From Castor canadensis (taxonomy: Eukaryota > Chordata > Mammalia > Rodentia > Castoridae), in assembly GCF_047511655.1 (NCBI RefSeq), contig NC_133395.1:68791910-68855909 (forward strand): a stretch of 64,000 nt of DNA. The letters run 5' to 3'. Numbering within the stretch: the first letter of the stretch is position 1; every line of letters begins with the position of its first letter. A program made the position numbers and the translations under genes. Shown one piece after another: positions 32,943 to 43,340 of this stretch. Below the pieces are notes generated by a model. That model was not told the DNA's origin, made no database searches, and worked only from the letters and a program-made list of their open reading frames with translations.

Positions 32943-33280
32943 TGTTGTGGGAAATTATGAGCTGAGATATGGGACACTGAGGCAGATTAGCAGGAAGCAA
33001 CTTTTATTGTGCTGGCACAGACCCAGCAGACTCATGTCCAGAGGCTGAGACCTGAGAGGGGTCTTACCTTATGTACCCTTGCAAGCAGGTTACAGAAGCA
33101 AAAAGCAAAGCTCAGCCCACTTGTGGCTGCATGTGACTTCATTGGCTATTTCATTTTCCCAGTGCTATGTGACCTTCATGTTTCAATTCCTTACGTTTTA
33201 TCTCTCTGCTTTGCCATCCCTTGCCCTTAACTCATCAGAACACAGCCTGTTTGTTTCTTTTCTGGTCCTCCTCCCTGCCA
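32943..33280 (-). repeat. 3' LTR of provirus 2
   Basis: On the minus strand it starts TGGCAGGGAGGAGGACC and ends TTTCCCACAACA, with a CCAAT box (AGCCAATGAAG) and AATAAA (plus-strand TTTATT at 33003-33008). It matches 39257-39600 along its length, with many substitutions. Confidence 0.92.
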
Positions 33281-33296
33281 CTTCATTCCCCCCTTT
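33281..33296 (-). promoter_or_regulatory. Polypurine tract of provirus 2
   Basis: The minus strand reads AAAGGGGGGAATGAAG immediately before the 3' LTR TG. This is the usual primer for plus-strand synthesis. Confidence 0.82.
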
Positions 33297-33364
33297 GATG
33301 CTCAGACCCACCTCGGGTCAAAGATCATCATCTTGATTTAGAGGTTTGTATTTTTATAGCATCA

Positions 33365-35049
33365 TTACATGTGTGGCTGTTTTGCCAGCAAATTGAGAGC
33401 TCTTGTAGTTTTATTAGTTATAATTTTAACAACATCCTGCAGCCTGATGATATGGTTGAGCATATATAGCGGTGCAATAGCCCTAGGACTTGTCTTCTGC
33501 CCAAGAGGCAGGACCCTAGTATTGGATGATTCACTCAGGTCATTTGTCATCTTTCCAGTTGCCAATTTGTAAGTCACCCCATTTTGTCTGATTTTTCTTT
33601 ATATATGGGGACTCCAAGTTTTTTTTACCTTGTCTGAGGGGAATAGTAAAAAGGATGGTCGATTAAGCCTAGCACATAAGACCCAAACCAGCTATTAGGT
33701 AACACTCTACAAGCTTGCTTCCCATAGATCCAATATAGCTCCCCAGGTGCTTGCCAATCTATGTTTGTGGTAAGATTGTCCCAAGCTTTTCTGAAATTAG
33801 AGAAGCTGGCCAGTGGGTGGGAATGGGGTTTTGTATGGTTAGGAGCTCCCCATCATTGGGTCTCTTGGCCAGTATCATTGTAAAACTTCTGTCCTAAACA
33901 AGTTAAATCCCCCACTGAGGTGGAGAATTGGCCTTCTGGGGAGGAGATACAAAAATTTCCCATGATGGGAACCAGATGCTTTTTTGTGTTTTGGAAAAGC
34001 AGTCTCATTAAAAGGCTCTTGTGGGTTCAGCTCCCTTGCTTCCCAAGGCCAGTGGCCTCCCATGTTGGTCCCCCTGCAAACATAATATGAAGTGACATTC
34101 AGTGTCTGCTGGGCTATTGAGAAGAACAAGTTTTCAGCTTTGGCAGAGATGGAAAATTCACTCCTCATCTTCTCATAAAAGGAGTGAAAAACTTGGTATG
34201 AGGCACTCTCATGGGTAACAGTTACAAATTTGAGGTGCATCAGAGTCTAGGGTCAAGGCCCTTTCTATCTATCCTTATGCCAATTACATGTCCCCATGTG
34301 CAATCAGATGCCTTAAGCATAGTGAAACTTGCAAGGTTACAGGTGTCATGGGTACAGTTAGGGGCAGCTGTCCCCTTGTGAAGGAGAGCTGCATGTTTTG
34401 TCTTTTGCCATGTAGCCCATGAAACACAACTCCAATAAGGGCAATAATAAGAACCCACATCATCTCATGGCCAAGAGTTGTCTCTCTTGTACATATACTT
34501 ATCATTTGACATATAGGCTCTTTCCTAAGCTAGACCCCCTCATCCATAACCTATACCTCTATACCCACCTTGGTCTATGGCAGCACATGCATCAAAGAAC
34601 ATAGACACTAGTTTATCAGGGCTAACTACCTGAGTGCAACTGATGAGGTTCCCAGGGTTGCAGATGCTCTGGATCTCTAACCATTGCTCCTGGGGGTGGT
34701 AAGTGGGGTTGAAACAGATATGCTGATTACCATGGTAGCACACTAGATAGGTGATATGGTTGTGAGTGCATGACCCAATGATAGAGACTGCACAGGAATA
34801 CTAAGTATGGAAAAGCAAAGTCCTGGTGACATTTCCTGCTCGAGTAGTATGCATACATAGGTCATAGGGTGAGGGTTCTGAGACCATGAATGGAGACCAT
34901 ATCAGTAACAATAAACAGTAATTATGTATCCTGCTCAAAAGAGAAGAGAGGTAATAAATCCAATTAGTGGGAGCAGTTTCTGCCAAACCTATGGCAAAGA
35001 CTAGGGTGAGAACTACAGCAACAGATACAGACAAGGAGTGACAATACAT
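33365..35049 (-). pseudogene. Retroviral env remnant (provirus 2)
   Basis: Env is the envelope glycoprotein precursor. Reading leftward from about 35049 there is a start with a hydrophobic leader-like stretch (VAVVLTLVFAIGLAET). Surface-subunit pieces follow (NVTSYYVCRGTNMG and WPWEARELNPQEPFNET at about 34080-33990). A stretch with LYWICGKQ near 33740 is next. A transmembrane-subunit piece ends it ([19 protein letters not shown], about 33470-33410). The frame is interrupted by stops and shifts between 34801 and 34743, between 34540 and 34240, and after 33875. The sequence after about 33365, including membrane anchor and tail, is missing. Not translatable as a whole. Confidence 0.85.
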
Positions 35050-35241
35050 TACAGTGAAATAACTTGTATGGAAAACAGTCCATTTGTCCCGTTGGGGAGT
35101 TGACTCCTCAAGCTTCAGCCCTGCATAGATTAGTCATCTTCCTGGGTCACCCCAGGAATAGAGCAGGGCTGTTGTCCTGCCATTCTTGGTCCCCTGTTGT
35201 TTCCTGGGAAGTGGAGTCCCACCGAGGGAGGGCGCTCAGGT

Positions 35242-35373
35242 TCATGGTGAAGGTGGATTAGGGATGTACTCCCACTCAAGAGAAGCTGGCTTGTCTTGAT
35301 CGCGGTGGATCCAAGGAGCAGTTTCTGCTACTTTAACTGTAGTGGGGATAGACAAGACAATAACAAAAGGGCC
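35242..35373 (-). pseudogene. Integrase C-terminal remnant of pol (provirus 2)
   Basis: On the minus strand, 43 codons plus a TGA at 35242-35244 carry GPFVIVLSIPTTVKV and APWIHRDQ, the GPF/Y-type end of gammaretroviral integrase. They finish about 190 bases upstream of the env start. Homology stops near 35430 at a T run on the plus strand, so the rest of pol has been lost or displaced. Confidence 0.82.
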
Positions 35374-35430
35374 CCTCTAATGGAATTTTGATAACTGGAC
35401 ATTTTATTCTTTTACCCAGCAATGTCTTTT

Positions 35431-36618
35431 TTTTTTAACTGAGTAGAATTACTTATAATAACATATTGCAATAATATGTTATCAGTATATGTCCAAGAAA
35501 ACAAGTTGATTTTTAAAAAGTTGCAACCATCATCTTTAAGTATTAAAGGACACATTTAGAGCCAGTAAAAATAGTTATTTTGTCTCTATTTAAGTAGAAG
35601 ACCATGTCTAAAAAATATGAGTTTGTATCTGGCTTTAATGCCAGATAGCTACACATGTATAAAAACCATTTCTTTAATCCTCTTGGCCTTGGTTATTTTT
35701 GAGAGGTCTGGCATGAGTGACTCCATTTGAACTTTGATGGCATTCCCCCCTTGTCTTCAAACTGTTTGTCTCTGAGCAGTCTCTTTTGAAGATCTGTTTC
35801 CCATCCAAGTACTAACAAGGCCCAACCCTGCTTAGCTTCTGAGACCAGATGAGATAGGGTATATCCAGGGTGGTATGACTGTAGACTGAAGATCTTTCTT
35901 GATTGGTCATTTTTTTTTCTTCATCATGAGGATTTGTTCTTTCCTGGATTTTGTTTGTTTGGTTGGATTTGGTCCCATGTCAGGGGAGAAATAATGAGCA
36001 GACTCCCACTGACTCAGGTGGGAATCAGTGCCAACTAGACCCTTTTGGCCAAATTTAAGCTACAAAGATGCTTGGAAGGAGTGGCCCTTAGGCCATGGGA
36101 TTTTAGATAAGGACAATATAGAACAAAATCCAACAAAAGCAGATGTCTAAAAAGTTAACCTGGTTGACACATAAGCACTTATTAGAGTCATTTTTTATGG
36201 ACTTGATTGTAAATGCCCCAGAAGGATCAGAACAGTAATGACAAAAACTTAAAAGAGTCATGGTTAAAATTTTGATGGACAATTTAGCACCAAAAGAACA
36301 ATATATCAGTACCATTAATTTTTGTTACTGTGTTTATCTAAATTTTGTATTTTAGGAGGCTTGATATACTTGAAAAACATAAATATATTTAGTATAAGGA
36401 TCAGCAATAGCATCATAGTTCTATAGAGGTTATATATACATATTAGTTTAGTTGTTCTTGAAGTAAATCCTTAGATTTTTATTAGTTGTAGGGGGAAGAA
36501 CAGTTTTAGTAAACCCAAATAGCCCAGTCACAGACACATATAGGGTACCGACTATATTAGAATCATCCAAGACAACAGTTGTTTAACCATGAGATCATCT
36601 AGAAAATTTTATATAAAC
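35431..36618. other. Unassigned interior of provirus 2
   Basis: AT-rich DNA with no retroviral motif that I can place, apart from the 5S-derived insert at 35796-35886. Whether it is decayed pol or inserted foreign sequence is not clear. Confidence 0.4.
35796..35886 (-). pseudogene. 5S rRNA retropseudogene, 3'-truncated and tailless
   Basis: The minus strand starts GTCTACAGTCATACCACCCT and contains GAAGCTAAGCAGGGTTGGGC and TTAGTACTTGGATGGGA, matching about the first 90 nt of vertebrate 5S rRNA. The internal promoter region (A box/C box area) carries substitutions. The last 30 or so nt are absent and there is no A tail. Perfect 9-bp copies of TGAAGATCT flank it at 35787-35795 and 35887-35895, indicating retroposition. 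Confidence 0.9.
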
Positions 36619-36896
36619 TGTTAGAAAATAAGAGGCATGGAAGAGGCAGGGATATGGCTCAAACATCAGTACAGGGTTTATTGCTTAAGCAGGAGCCCTG
36701 TGGAGGGGGACCCCAGCAAAGGAGCTAGAGCCCATTGCCATACACAGGCTTGGACTAGATATAAGGGGCTAGTGGGAAAGTACCAGGAAGGTCACTAAGG
36801 GACACTGTTACTGGGCAACCAAGAAAGATAAGTTGTAGTTAGGTCATTGTCTTCCCAACTGTCCTTGGCATCCTTCCAGGGATATAAAAGTTAACA
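36619..36896 (-). repeat. Candidate second LTR (TG...CA, 278 bp)
   Basis: On the minus strand it starts TGTTAACTTTTATATCCC and ends TTATTTTCTAACA. It has CCCTTATATCTAG and, about 75 bases later, CAATAAACCCTGTAC, which fits a promoter/poly(A) layout. No second copy, target duplication or primer site was found, so it may be the 3' or solo LTR of another ERV, or a coincidence. Confidence 0.4.
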
Positions 36897-36908
36897 ATTG
36901 TCTCTTTG

Positions 36909-37470
36909 TCAGTCTTTGGAGTTGAGTGGGGAGTTTCTAGTAAGCCATCTGTAAGGGAGGAGGGGGTCTAGTCCTAACATGACTGTCCTCATTGTTAACC
37001 CCAACGTAAACCAACTCTTAAATGAACATGACTCAGTTACCTTAGTTGTTAAAGCCCTGACAAAAATCACCAGAGAACACAGGTAAATATTTATGGGGAC
37101 CAAGTGTGGAGTTAGGAAACCTAATACCCCAAAATCATGGCTCATATGTTGATAAGGGATCATATCCCAGATTGCTGACATTAACAAATGGCTCATGACA
37201 TACAGCAGGATCCCACCAACCTGTAGTCAATGGAGGCCCCCTATAATAACAGGCCCAATCTGGCCATCCCAGGCCAAAAATTCCCTCTGTCTGACATGTG
37301 GAAGGAATAGGACTAATATCTCCATTCTGTTGACTCCAATAAAAACTGGAAGTCTTGACTTTCAGTGCAGTGCTCCTTTTTGAGTTTTTATTTTTTATCC
37401 TATCTGGAGGGTGCATTTTGGCCTTTTTAAAAATTTTGCTTTGCATAAGTAAATCTGTCTCAACCCTCAT
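36909..37470 (-). pseudogene. Possible retroviral coding fragment beside the candidate LTR
   Basis: Two overlapping minus-strand frames (37470-37135 and 37196-36909) read as one protein with a frameshift near 37140-37190. The first is rich in Trp, Tyr and Cys (GLGWPDWACYYRGPP; LTTGWWDPAVCHEPF). The second continues into the sequence next to the candidate LTR. The composition resembles an envelope surface subunit, but I cannot assign a family and the call is tentative. Confidence 0.3.
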
Positions 37471-37956
37471 ATCAGTGCAGCAGTACTCCCTATGCTCATC
37501 TGCCTCTTGCCTCTCTGTGTTTTAATAAACTCTTGTTGTCTTGACAAATTTGTGGATTAACCTGTAGCACCAAAAATTCTTTACAGTTATCTTGACAAAA
37601 CAAGAAACATTTTTAAGACAGTTTTTGTAAATGTTATTAATAATAATATTTTTAAGATAGTCTTGTTGTTATGAGCTTAGAGAATTAAGTTTTAGTTTAA
37701 CATCGTATATTAAATTTTGACCTTACAAAAACCTTTAATGTAACTGGATTTTAGTCATCTCAATCACTTACATAAGCATTTATAAGCTCCATCCTTTTAT
37801 GAAAACTTACTCTGTACCTTTATGACAACTTATTTTGTATTCCCTGGGGGGAGAGTGTCCTTATCTTTTTTTTTTTAATTTAAAGGTATTTTTTTATCCT
37901 TTTATTTAAAAAACATATCTTTAATATCATATCAATATGATATATATACTTATATG

Positions 37957-37984
37957 ATATCTATCTATCTATCTATCTATCTAT
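37957..37984. repeat. (TATC)n microsatellite
   Basis: About seven TATC units after a TA-rich stretch. Confidence 0.95.
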
Positions 37985-38674
37985 ATGTTACTTGTTGAAA
38001 TTAACTTATAAAACCTTTTAACTTAGAACCTTATATTTGTATGAAAAAAAACAGAAAGAAAGCAACCTTAAAATTATTTTTTGTATGAAAACAATTTATA
38101 GAAAGCCCATTTGTTAATAGACCCATGTATTATAAGAGAAAATTAAATCCCAGATTTTATTTATGACAGAATATAACAGGTTAAGTAATTTTTAACTACC
38201 CAAATTTTAAGATTTCTGTTCTAGACTGTAGTCTTCCCTTCCCCCCTTTTTTTCTCTTCTGGTCTAAGCTAGAGTGTTAACCCCTGAATGCCTGCATCCT
38301 AGTGAGAACCCACTGAAATAAGTTTGAAAACCTATTTTCTTAAAAGTAGCAGTAGAACAGAGTAATAAATTTTTTTACATTTACTTTATAATGAGAACCA
38401 TCCTTAAGATGTTTACATATTTAAGTGTAAAAAGCTTAAGCAGTTTGTAACAGAGATCTTTAAAATAAACACCCTGGTTTTTTGTTATCTTGAATATCAC
38501 ATGAACCTTATAATAGCAGTTTAAGAACCATTTTGAAAATGCCTAACATATACACACACACATGAAAGTTTTATAAATTAAGTATGCCTAGAAAAAATGT
38601 TAATTTAAGCACACATAAGATGAGCTGAAATTCCAGGAGCAAATTAAAATTTGTCCAGTGCTTTAAACAAATTT

Positions 38675-38697
38675 ACACACACACACACACACACACA
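38675..38697. repeat. (CA)n microsatellite
   Basis: About eleven CA units. Confidence 0.95.
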
Positions 38698-38750
38698 ATT
38701 AGAGTCCACTCTCAAAAAAGAAAAAAAAAAGGTTTAAATTATACCCACAG

Positions 38751-39233
38751 GGCTATCTGGTGCAATGGTGGATGATGCATCTGTTCTCTTGAGAGTCTCT
38801 TCCCTTCGAAACTGAATTTTTTGTTATCTATCCCTTAACCTCAGTTGTGACTATTTCCTGGGAAAAACTCAATCCCCTTAACTTTTGGAGGTGTCTTACA
38901 CACTTTCACCCTGCTCCCTTAACCTAAGAGACCAGGTTTCACTCCAAATAGGATTATTAGGGGGGCTCTGGGAGGTGATCAGTCTCCCTTCTGCTTCCTG
39001 AGGCAGGCCTGAATTTGAACCCAGGTTCTTACCAGTCTGATGAGCGGTGCCCCTAATTTGGTTTCTGCACCTCACTGGGTTCCATTGTACATCCGAGGCC
39101 CTCACTCCCACTCACCGGGTGGATGAATCCCTCTCCAGATCAAGCTGTCCATTGGCGCCTGGTGGGATCTCCTCCCAGCGGTCTGGGGGATGCACCCTGG
39201 TGACAAGGGAGGTAATATCTCATTGTCTCCGCA
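38751..39233 (-). other. Probable leader region of provirus 2
   Basis: It lies just downstream of the primer site on the minus strand and contains splice-donor-like strings (ACCCGGTGAGTGG, GACTGGTAAGAACC). No gag start or conserved gag motif was found. Confidence 0.45.
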
Positions 39234-39251
39234 ATCCTGGACGAGTCCCCA
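39234..39251 (-). promoter_or_regulatory. Primer binding site, tRNA-Pro-like
   Basis: The minus strand reads TGGGGACTCGTCCAGGAT, 5 bases after the 5' LTR. It differs at 2 of 18 bases from the tRNA-Pro primer site used by many gammaretroviruses (both changes G to A). Confidence 0.82.
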
Positions 39252-39256
39252 AGAAA

Positions 39257-39600
39257 TGTTGTGGGAAATTACAAGCTGAGATATGGGGCACTGAGGCAGA
39301 TTAGCAGGAAGCAACTTTTATTGTGCTGGCACAGACCCAGTGGACTCGTGTCCAAAAGCTGAGCCCCAAGAACAAGGAGGTCTCACCTTATTCACCCTTG
39401 CAAGCAGGTTACAGAAGCAAAAAGCAAAGCTCAACCCACTTGTGGCTGCATGTGACTTCGTTGGCTATTTTATTTCCCCAGTGCTATATGACCTTCATGT
39501 TTCAATTCTTTACGTTTTATCCCTCTGCTTTTCTATTTTTCCCCCTGTCTCATCAGAACACAGCCTGTTTGTTTCTTTTCTTGCCTCCATCCCTGCTATA
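39257..39600 (-). repeat. 5' LTR of provirus 2
   Basis: It matches the 3' LTR at 32943-33280 and ends TTTCCCACAACA before the primer site. AATAAA lies on the minus strand (plus-strand TTTATT at 39317-39322). Its first bases are TATAGCAGGG rather than TGGCAGGG. Confidence 0.9.
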
Positions 39601-39604
39601 CTAC

Positions 39605-40464
39605 TTTGCAGCTTTTTCCCCATGACCCTACATTCTCCTGCTCCTTTTTAGTTTTTCTGATAAACCCCTTTTATGTACTGTTTTATTTTAACTCCAAATC
39701 CAATTGTCAGCCTTTTCTCTTCTGGGTTTACACATAATCTTAACCTCATTGTTGCCTCAGCCCTTTGACCTCTAGACCTGTATTTCTAGCCATTTGGAGG
39801 CCCTCTTCTCATAAATGCCTTACAGAGATAGCAAAATTGAGATCTCACAACTCATGATATCCAGCCAACTAACCAAGCTCCTTCTTTTTCACTTGGTTAT
39901 GCAGGCTTGACCCTTTCTTGAACTATTGCAGCAATTATCACCTGCTTTATAGCAAGTGATGTCTCTAAACTTCTCTTTCTTCTCTGATAGACACAGAGGA
40001 TAATCTCAACCATATAAGGTGATGCTGAAGATTAAATTAGTTTCACACGGGGTCTGACACCCAGCAAACACCAGCACACATTTATTTCTTCTTATTCTTT
40101 TCTCTGTCTTCTCCTCTCCCTCATTTAGATGTAACTTGAGAGCAGAATCTGTGCTCTTTTGAGTAATTGTTTAGTATATCACAGAACAATATATAACAGC
40201 AGAGACCTGAAATATGCAGACCCACCAGATATGAATTTAAAGTCTTCTGAGGGGTCAAGCTTTCAGCTTTTGAATTCCTTCTTTAGGAAAGAAGAAAGTA
40301 GTAAAATTTTAGGCTAACTTCTATTCAGTGATTGCAATATATGTTCATTTAGGGTTTTACACAGGGTGTGTCTTCAGATGACCAACAATCTGTATTTGTG
40401 CATTCAGACATCCACTAAATGTCTCAATATGGGTTCTAAATCTCATATTGTTGAACCAAAGGAT
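39605..40464. other. Mostly unassigned DNA
   Basis: A faint L2-like segment (TTTAGATGTAACTTGAGAGC near 40124) and nothing else recognisable. Confidence 0.4.
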
Positions 40465-40475
40465 TTCATGTCCTT

Positions 40476-40962
40476 TTTTTTTTAATTCATATGTGCATAC
40501 CATGGTTGGATCATTTCTCCCCCCTTCCTTGTCCCCCCCCAGCCTCCTCTCTCTTCCCCCCTGCCCCCCTCACTACCAGGCAGAAACTATTCTGCCCTTA
40601 TCTCTAATTTTGTTGTAGAGAGAGTATAAGCAATAATAGGAAGGAACAAGGGTTTTTGCAGGTTGAGGTAAGGATAGCTATACAAGGAGTTGACTCACAT
40701 TAATTTCCTGTGCTTATGTGTTACCTTCTAGGTTAATTCTTTTTGATCTAACCTTTTCTCTAGTTCCTGGTCCCCTTCTCCTATTGGCCTCAGTTGCTTT
40801 TAAGGTATCTGGTTTAGTTTCTCTGTGTTGAGGGCAGCAAATCCTAACTAATTTTTTAGGTGTCTTACCTATCCTCATATCTCCCTTGTGTGCTCTCGCT
40901 TTAATCATGTGATCAAAGTCTAATCCCCTTGTTATGTTTGCCTTTGATCTATTGTCTGCATA
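40476..40962 (-). mobile_element. Very short LINE-1 insertion, 3' UTR only (copy C)
   Basis: It carries the A tail, C-rich tract and remainder of the L1 3' UTR, and stops about at the ORF2 stop codon. Perfect 11-bp duplications TTCATGTCCTT flank it at 40465-40475 and 40963-40973. Its 3' UTR tract differs somewhat from copies A, B and D, suggesting another subfamily. Confidence 0.92.
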
Positions 40963-40973
40963 TTCATGTCCTT

Positions 40974-41755
40974 AATTTTAATGGAGTCCTATGTTTCCAT
41001 TAAATTTTCATTTCAGAGAATGTCAAAGTGTAAATTTTTGGGGGGAGAAAATAATCATCTATATTCTATGGAGCAAAAATCAGAATGCTGAGGAATTATT
41101 CCTTCATGAGGAATTATTTGTCATAGTTGGGCATTCACTATTACAATGTGACCAAACATAGTTGAATTGTGATCTGGCTTTAAAAAAGAATGGTTCCAGA
41201 TACCTACAGCTTATAAGCAGTTGCCTTCTGATTGAGAAGAGATCTCTCCAGTGTTTATCTACTTTATTTGTTGAGGGGTTATAGTAACTGTGATCAGTTT
41301 TCTTTGAGCAAAAAGGTCTAACTCATTTAAAAAGGCACGTTGCAAGCTGCTAAGTCATAGAGGCTTCTTGAAGGAAGAGTAAAAGGGTCCAAAAGGGAAC
41401 TGCTAATAGCTGGGGGCACATGTGGTCCATTCCAAGGGCAGGAAGTGGAGTGTCTAACGCCACTGCTCTGGTCTCACAAGAAGCAATGGGGCCAAATCCT
41501 CAAACAGCCTATAGATCAGGAAGATGATACACTGTAGAGGGCTACACTAAGTTTTCTGCAGTTAAATGACTTAGACAAATCATTTAAACTCAGATTCATT
41601 TTTCTGTATCCTCTGTTTTCATGAGATATTTTATGGCATATAAATAAACATTTTAAAGGGAATTTTATTTGGTTTTTTACTCTAAATTAATTTTGAATGG
41701 AAGTAGTGAAACACGAGGAAAATTTACTGGCACTTTCTTAACTATTGCTCATTCA
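40974..41755. other. Unassigned DNA
   Basis: No gene or clear repeat. Confidence 0.4.
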
Positions 41756-42330
41756 TTTGTGGACTCTTTATTGGGCGTGACTTATGTGCCTTGGCCTATG
41801 AGGGTAACTCACAGCCTTGCTTGCAAATAACCTCAGAGAATTCTGTGTAAGGGGAGACAAGTGATTCACTGCAGAGTACTATGCATTCTGTCAACAGGGG
41901 TGGTATGAAACCCACAAGAAATGCCCCACATGGAATGGTCACAGAAGACCCCATGGAGGAGCCAACATCTAGGTGAAATGTGAGTATATGTAGGAGACTG
42001 CCAGTCTTTCAACTTCTGTATTCATTCTCTCAGGAAGAGCAAAGAAGTAACAATTTAGGTTAGACTCTACTTGGTGCCAGGCGTTAGGGAAGGGGAGAGG
42101 AACTTGTGGTCCAGACAAAGGGAGAATAATGTACAAAGATGAGAGCAGAGAGATAGTTGGTATAGTGGTAAAAGATAAAAAGATTGGGGCAAAGTGCTCC
42201 AAGGCTTCTTACTGGAAAAATTTTATCTTTGGGATGAACTAAATGGAAAGCCATTGAAGGATGGTAAGTGGTAGATCTTTCATTTAGGAAGATTATTTTG
42301 GCTGCAGATTGGAGAGGGAATTGAAAGGGG
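41756..42330 (-). repeat. L2 LINE relic
   Basis: TTCATTTGTGGACTCTTTAT, GGTCACAGAAGACCCCATGG, CTACTTGGTGCCAGGCGTTA and GAAAGCCATTGAAGGATGG follow L2 in reverse orientation over about 570 bases. Confidence 0.55.
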
Positions 42331-43117
42331 ATGAGAGTAGAAGCCAGAAGACCAGTTATGGAACAAAGCTAAGTGGCCTGAGATAGGGCAATTGTTTTCG
42401 AGAGAAGTGAATCAATTCACTTTGGAGGTATGAAGGTCAGGATTTTGTGAATGCGTGGCTATAGCTCAGGCTATAGGTAGAGTCAAGTGTCACAGGAGTC
42501 AGCTTGTAACTGTGAGTCCTAGGCCAGAGGCCCAACTCCAGGGGTTGCATATGTCATGTCTGGCCACTTGCCTCAACATGACAAATAAATAGATGAGTAG
42601 TAGTGAAAGATGGAGAAAAGAGATTTATTACACAGCATGGGCATGCCACAGGAAGAGGAAAAATAAGCACTTCAGCTGCTTTTCAGGGTACAGACACAAG
42701 CTTTAGGTTTCAATAGGGGAAGAATTGGGTCTTGGGGAGAGAAGAATGCATAAACAGTCTTAGTTGAAGGTGTGGGCTGGTTTATTATTATCTCAATTCT
42801 GGTTTTGCAAGGGGTTCTGGAGAAGTTATCACTGTCCTCACTTAAGGGGAGCAATCTGCTTCCTATGAGATGATTACACCTTCTCCAGGGTGCAGCCTTT
42901 TCATCAGGTCATTGTCCTCACTTGAGGTGTGTGTGGGGGGTCTGTCCTTTCCTTGGGGGTAGTTTCAGTCCCTCAGTACAAAGACACTGTCAATCAGTCC
43001 ATCCTGTCCTTCCTGGAGCCCTTGGTGATCGCAGGGGAGGGAGACTCAGAGCAAAGGAGGCAGATGTAAAATGGAGGCAAGAATGTCAAGCTTTTGTTAA
43101 CCTGTGGGGCCAAGTAA
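42331..43117. other. Unassigned DNA
   Basis: No gene recognised. Frames at 42672-42854 and 42922-43227 show no domains, and the second runs into the SINE. Confidence 0.4.
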
Positions 43118-43132
43118 AGAGTCAGAGCTTTT

Positions 43133-43326
43133 TTTTTCAGTACTTATGGTTTGAACTTAGGGCCACCTTGAGCCACTTTACCAGATACCCTCTCCCCTTT
43201 TTTTGTGATGGGATTTTTTTGAGATAGAGTCTTGTGAACTATTTGTCTCGGCTGGCTTCCAACCAGGATCTTCCTGATCTGCCTCCTGAATAGGTAGTAT
43301 TACAGGCATGAGCCACCAGCACCTGG
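43133..43326 (-). mobile_element. Composite SINE, minus strand
   Basis: The minus strand reads GGTGCTGGTGGCTCATGCCT, AGGAGGCAGATCAGGAAGAT and TTCACAAGACTCTATCTC (7SL-like), then AAAGTGGCTCAAGG (tRNA-like). Flanking AGAGTCAG-GCTTTT copies at 43118-43132 and 43327-43340 differ at one position and look like the target duplication. Confidence 0.9.
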
Positions 43327-43340
43327 AGAGTCAGTGCTTT

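Larger units (their letters stand above)
37480..38750. other. AT-rich unassigned interior of provirus 2 with two microsatellites
   Basis: No coding remnant recognised. It holds a TATC run at about 37957-37984 and a CA run at about 38675-38697. Confidence 0.5.
32943..39600 (-). mobile_element. Gammaretrovirus-like endogenous provirus, minus strand (provirus 2)
   Basis: Paired LTRs (5' at 39257-39600, 3' at 32943-33280, read on the minus strand) are flanked by a 4-bp CTAC duplication. A tRNA-Pro-like primer site lies next to the 5' LTR and a polypurine tract next to the 3' LTR. Integrase C-terminal and env remnants lie in the correct order. Gag and most of pol are not recognisable in the roughly 3.8 kb between the primer site and the integrase piece. 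That stretch holds secondary insertions (5S retropseudogene, possible second LTR, microsatellites). Non-functional. Confidence 0.88.

Noticed and set aside
34284..34505. Hydrophobic env-region frames as small host membrane proteins
   Set aside because: They are alternative frames of the broken env of provirus 2, and flanking frames continue the retroviral homology.
35796..35886. Functional 5S rRNA gene
   Set aside because: The 3' quarter is missing, the internal control region is mutated and no T-run terminator follows.
37957..37984. Short direct repeats suggestive of an array
   Set aside because: Simple TATC microsatellite with no spacers; not a CRISPR or satellite array.
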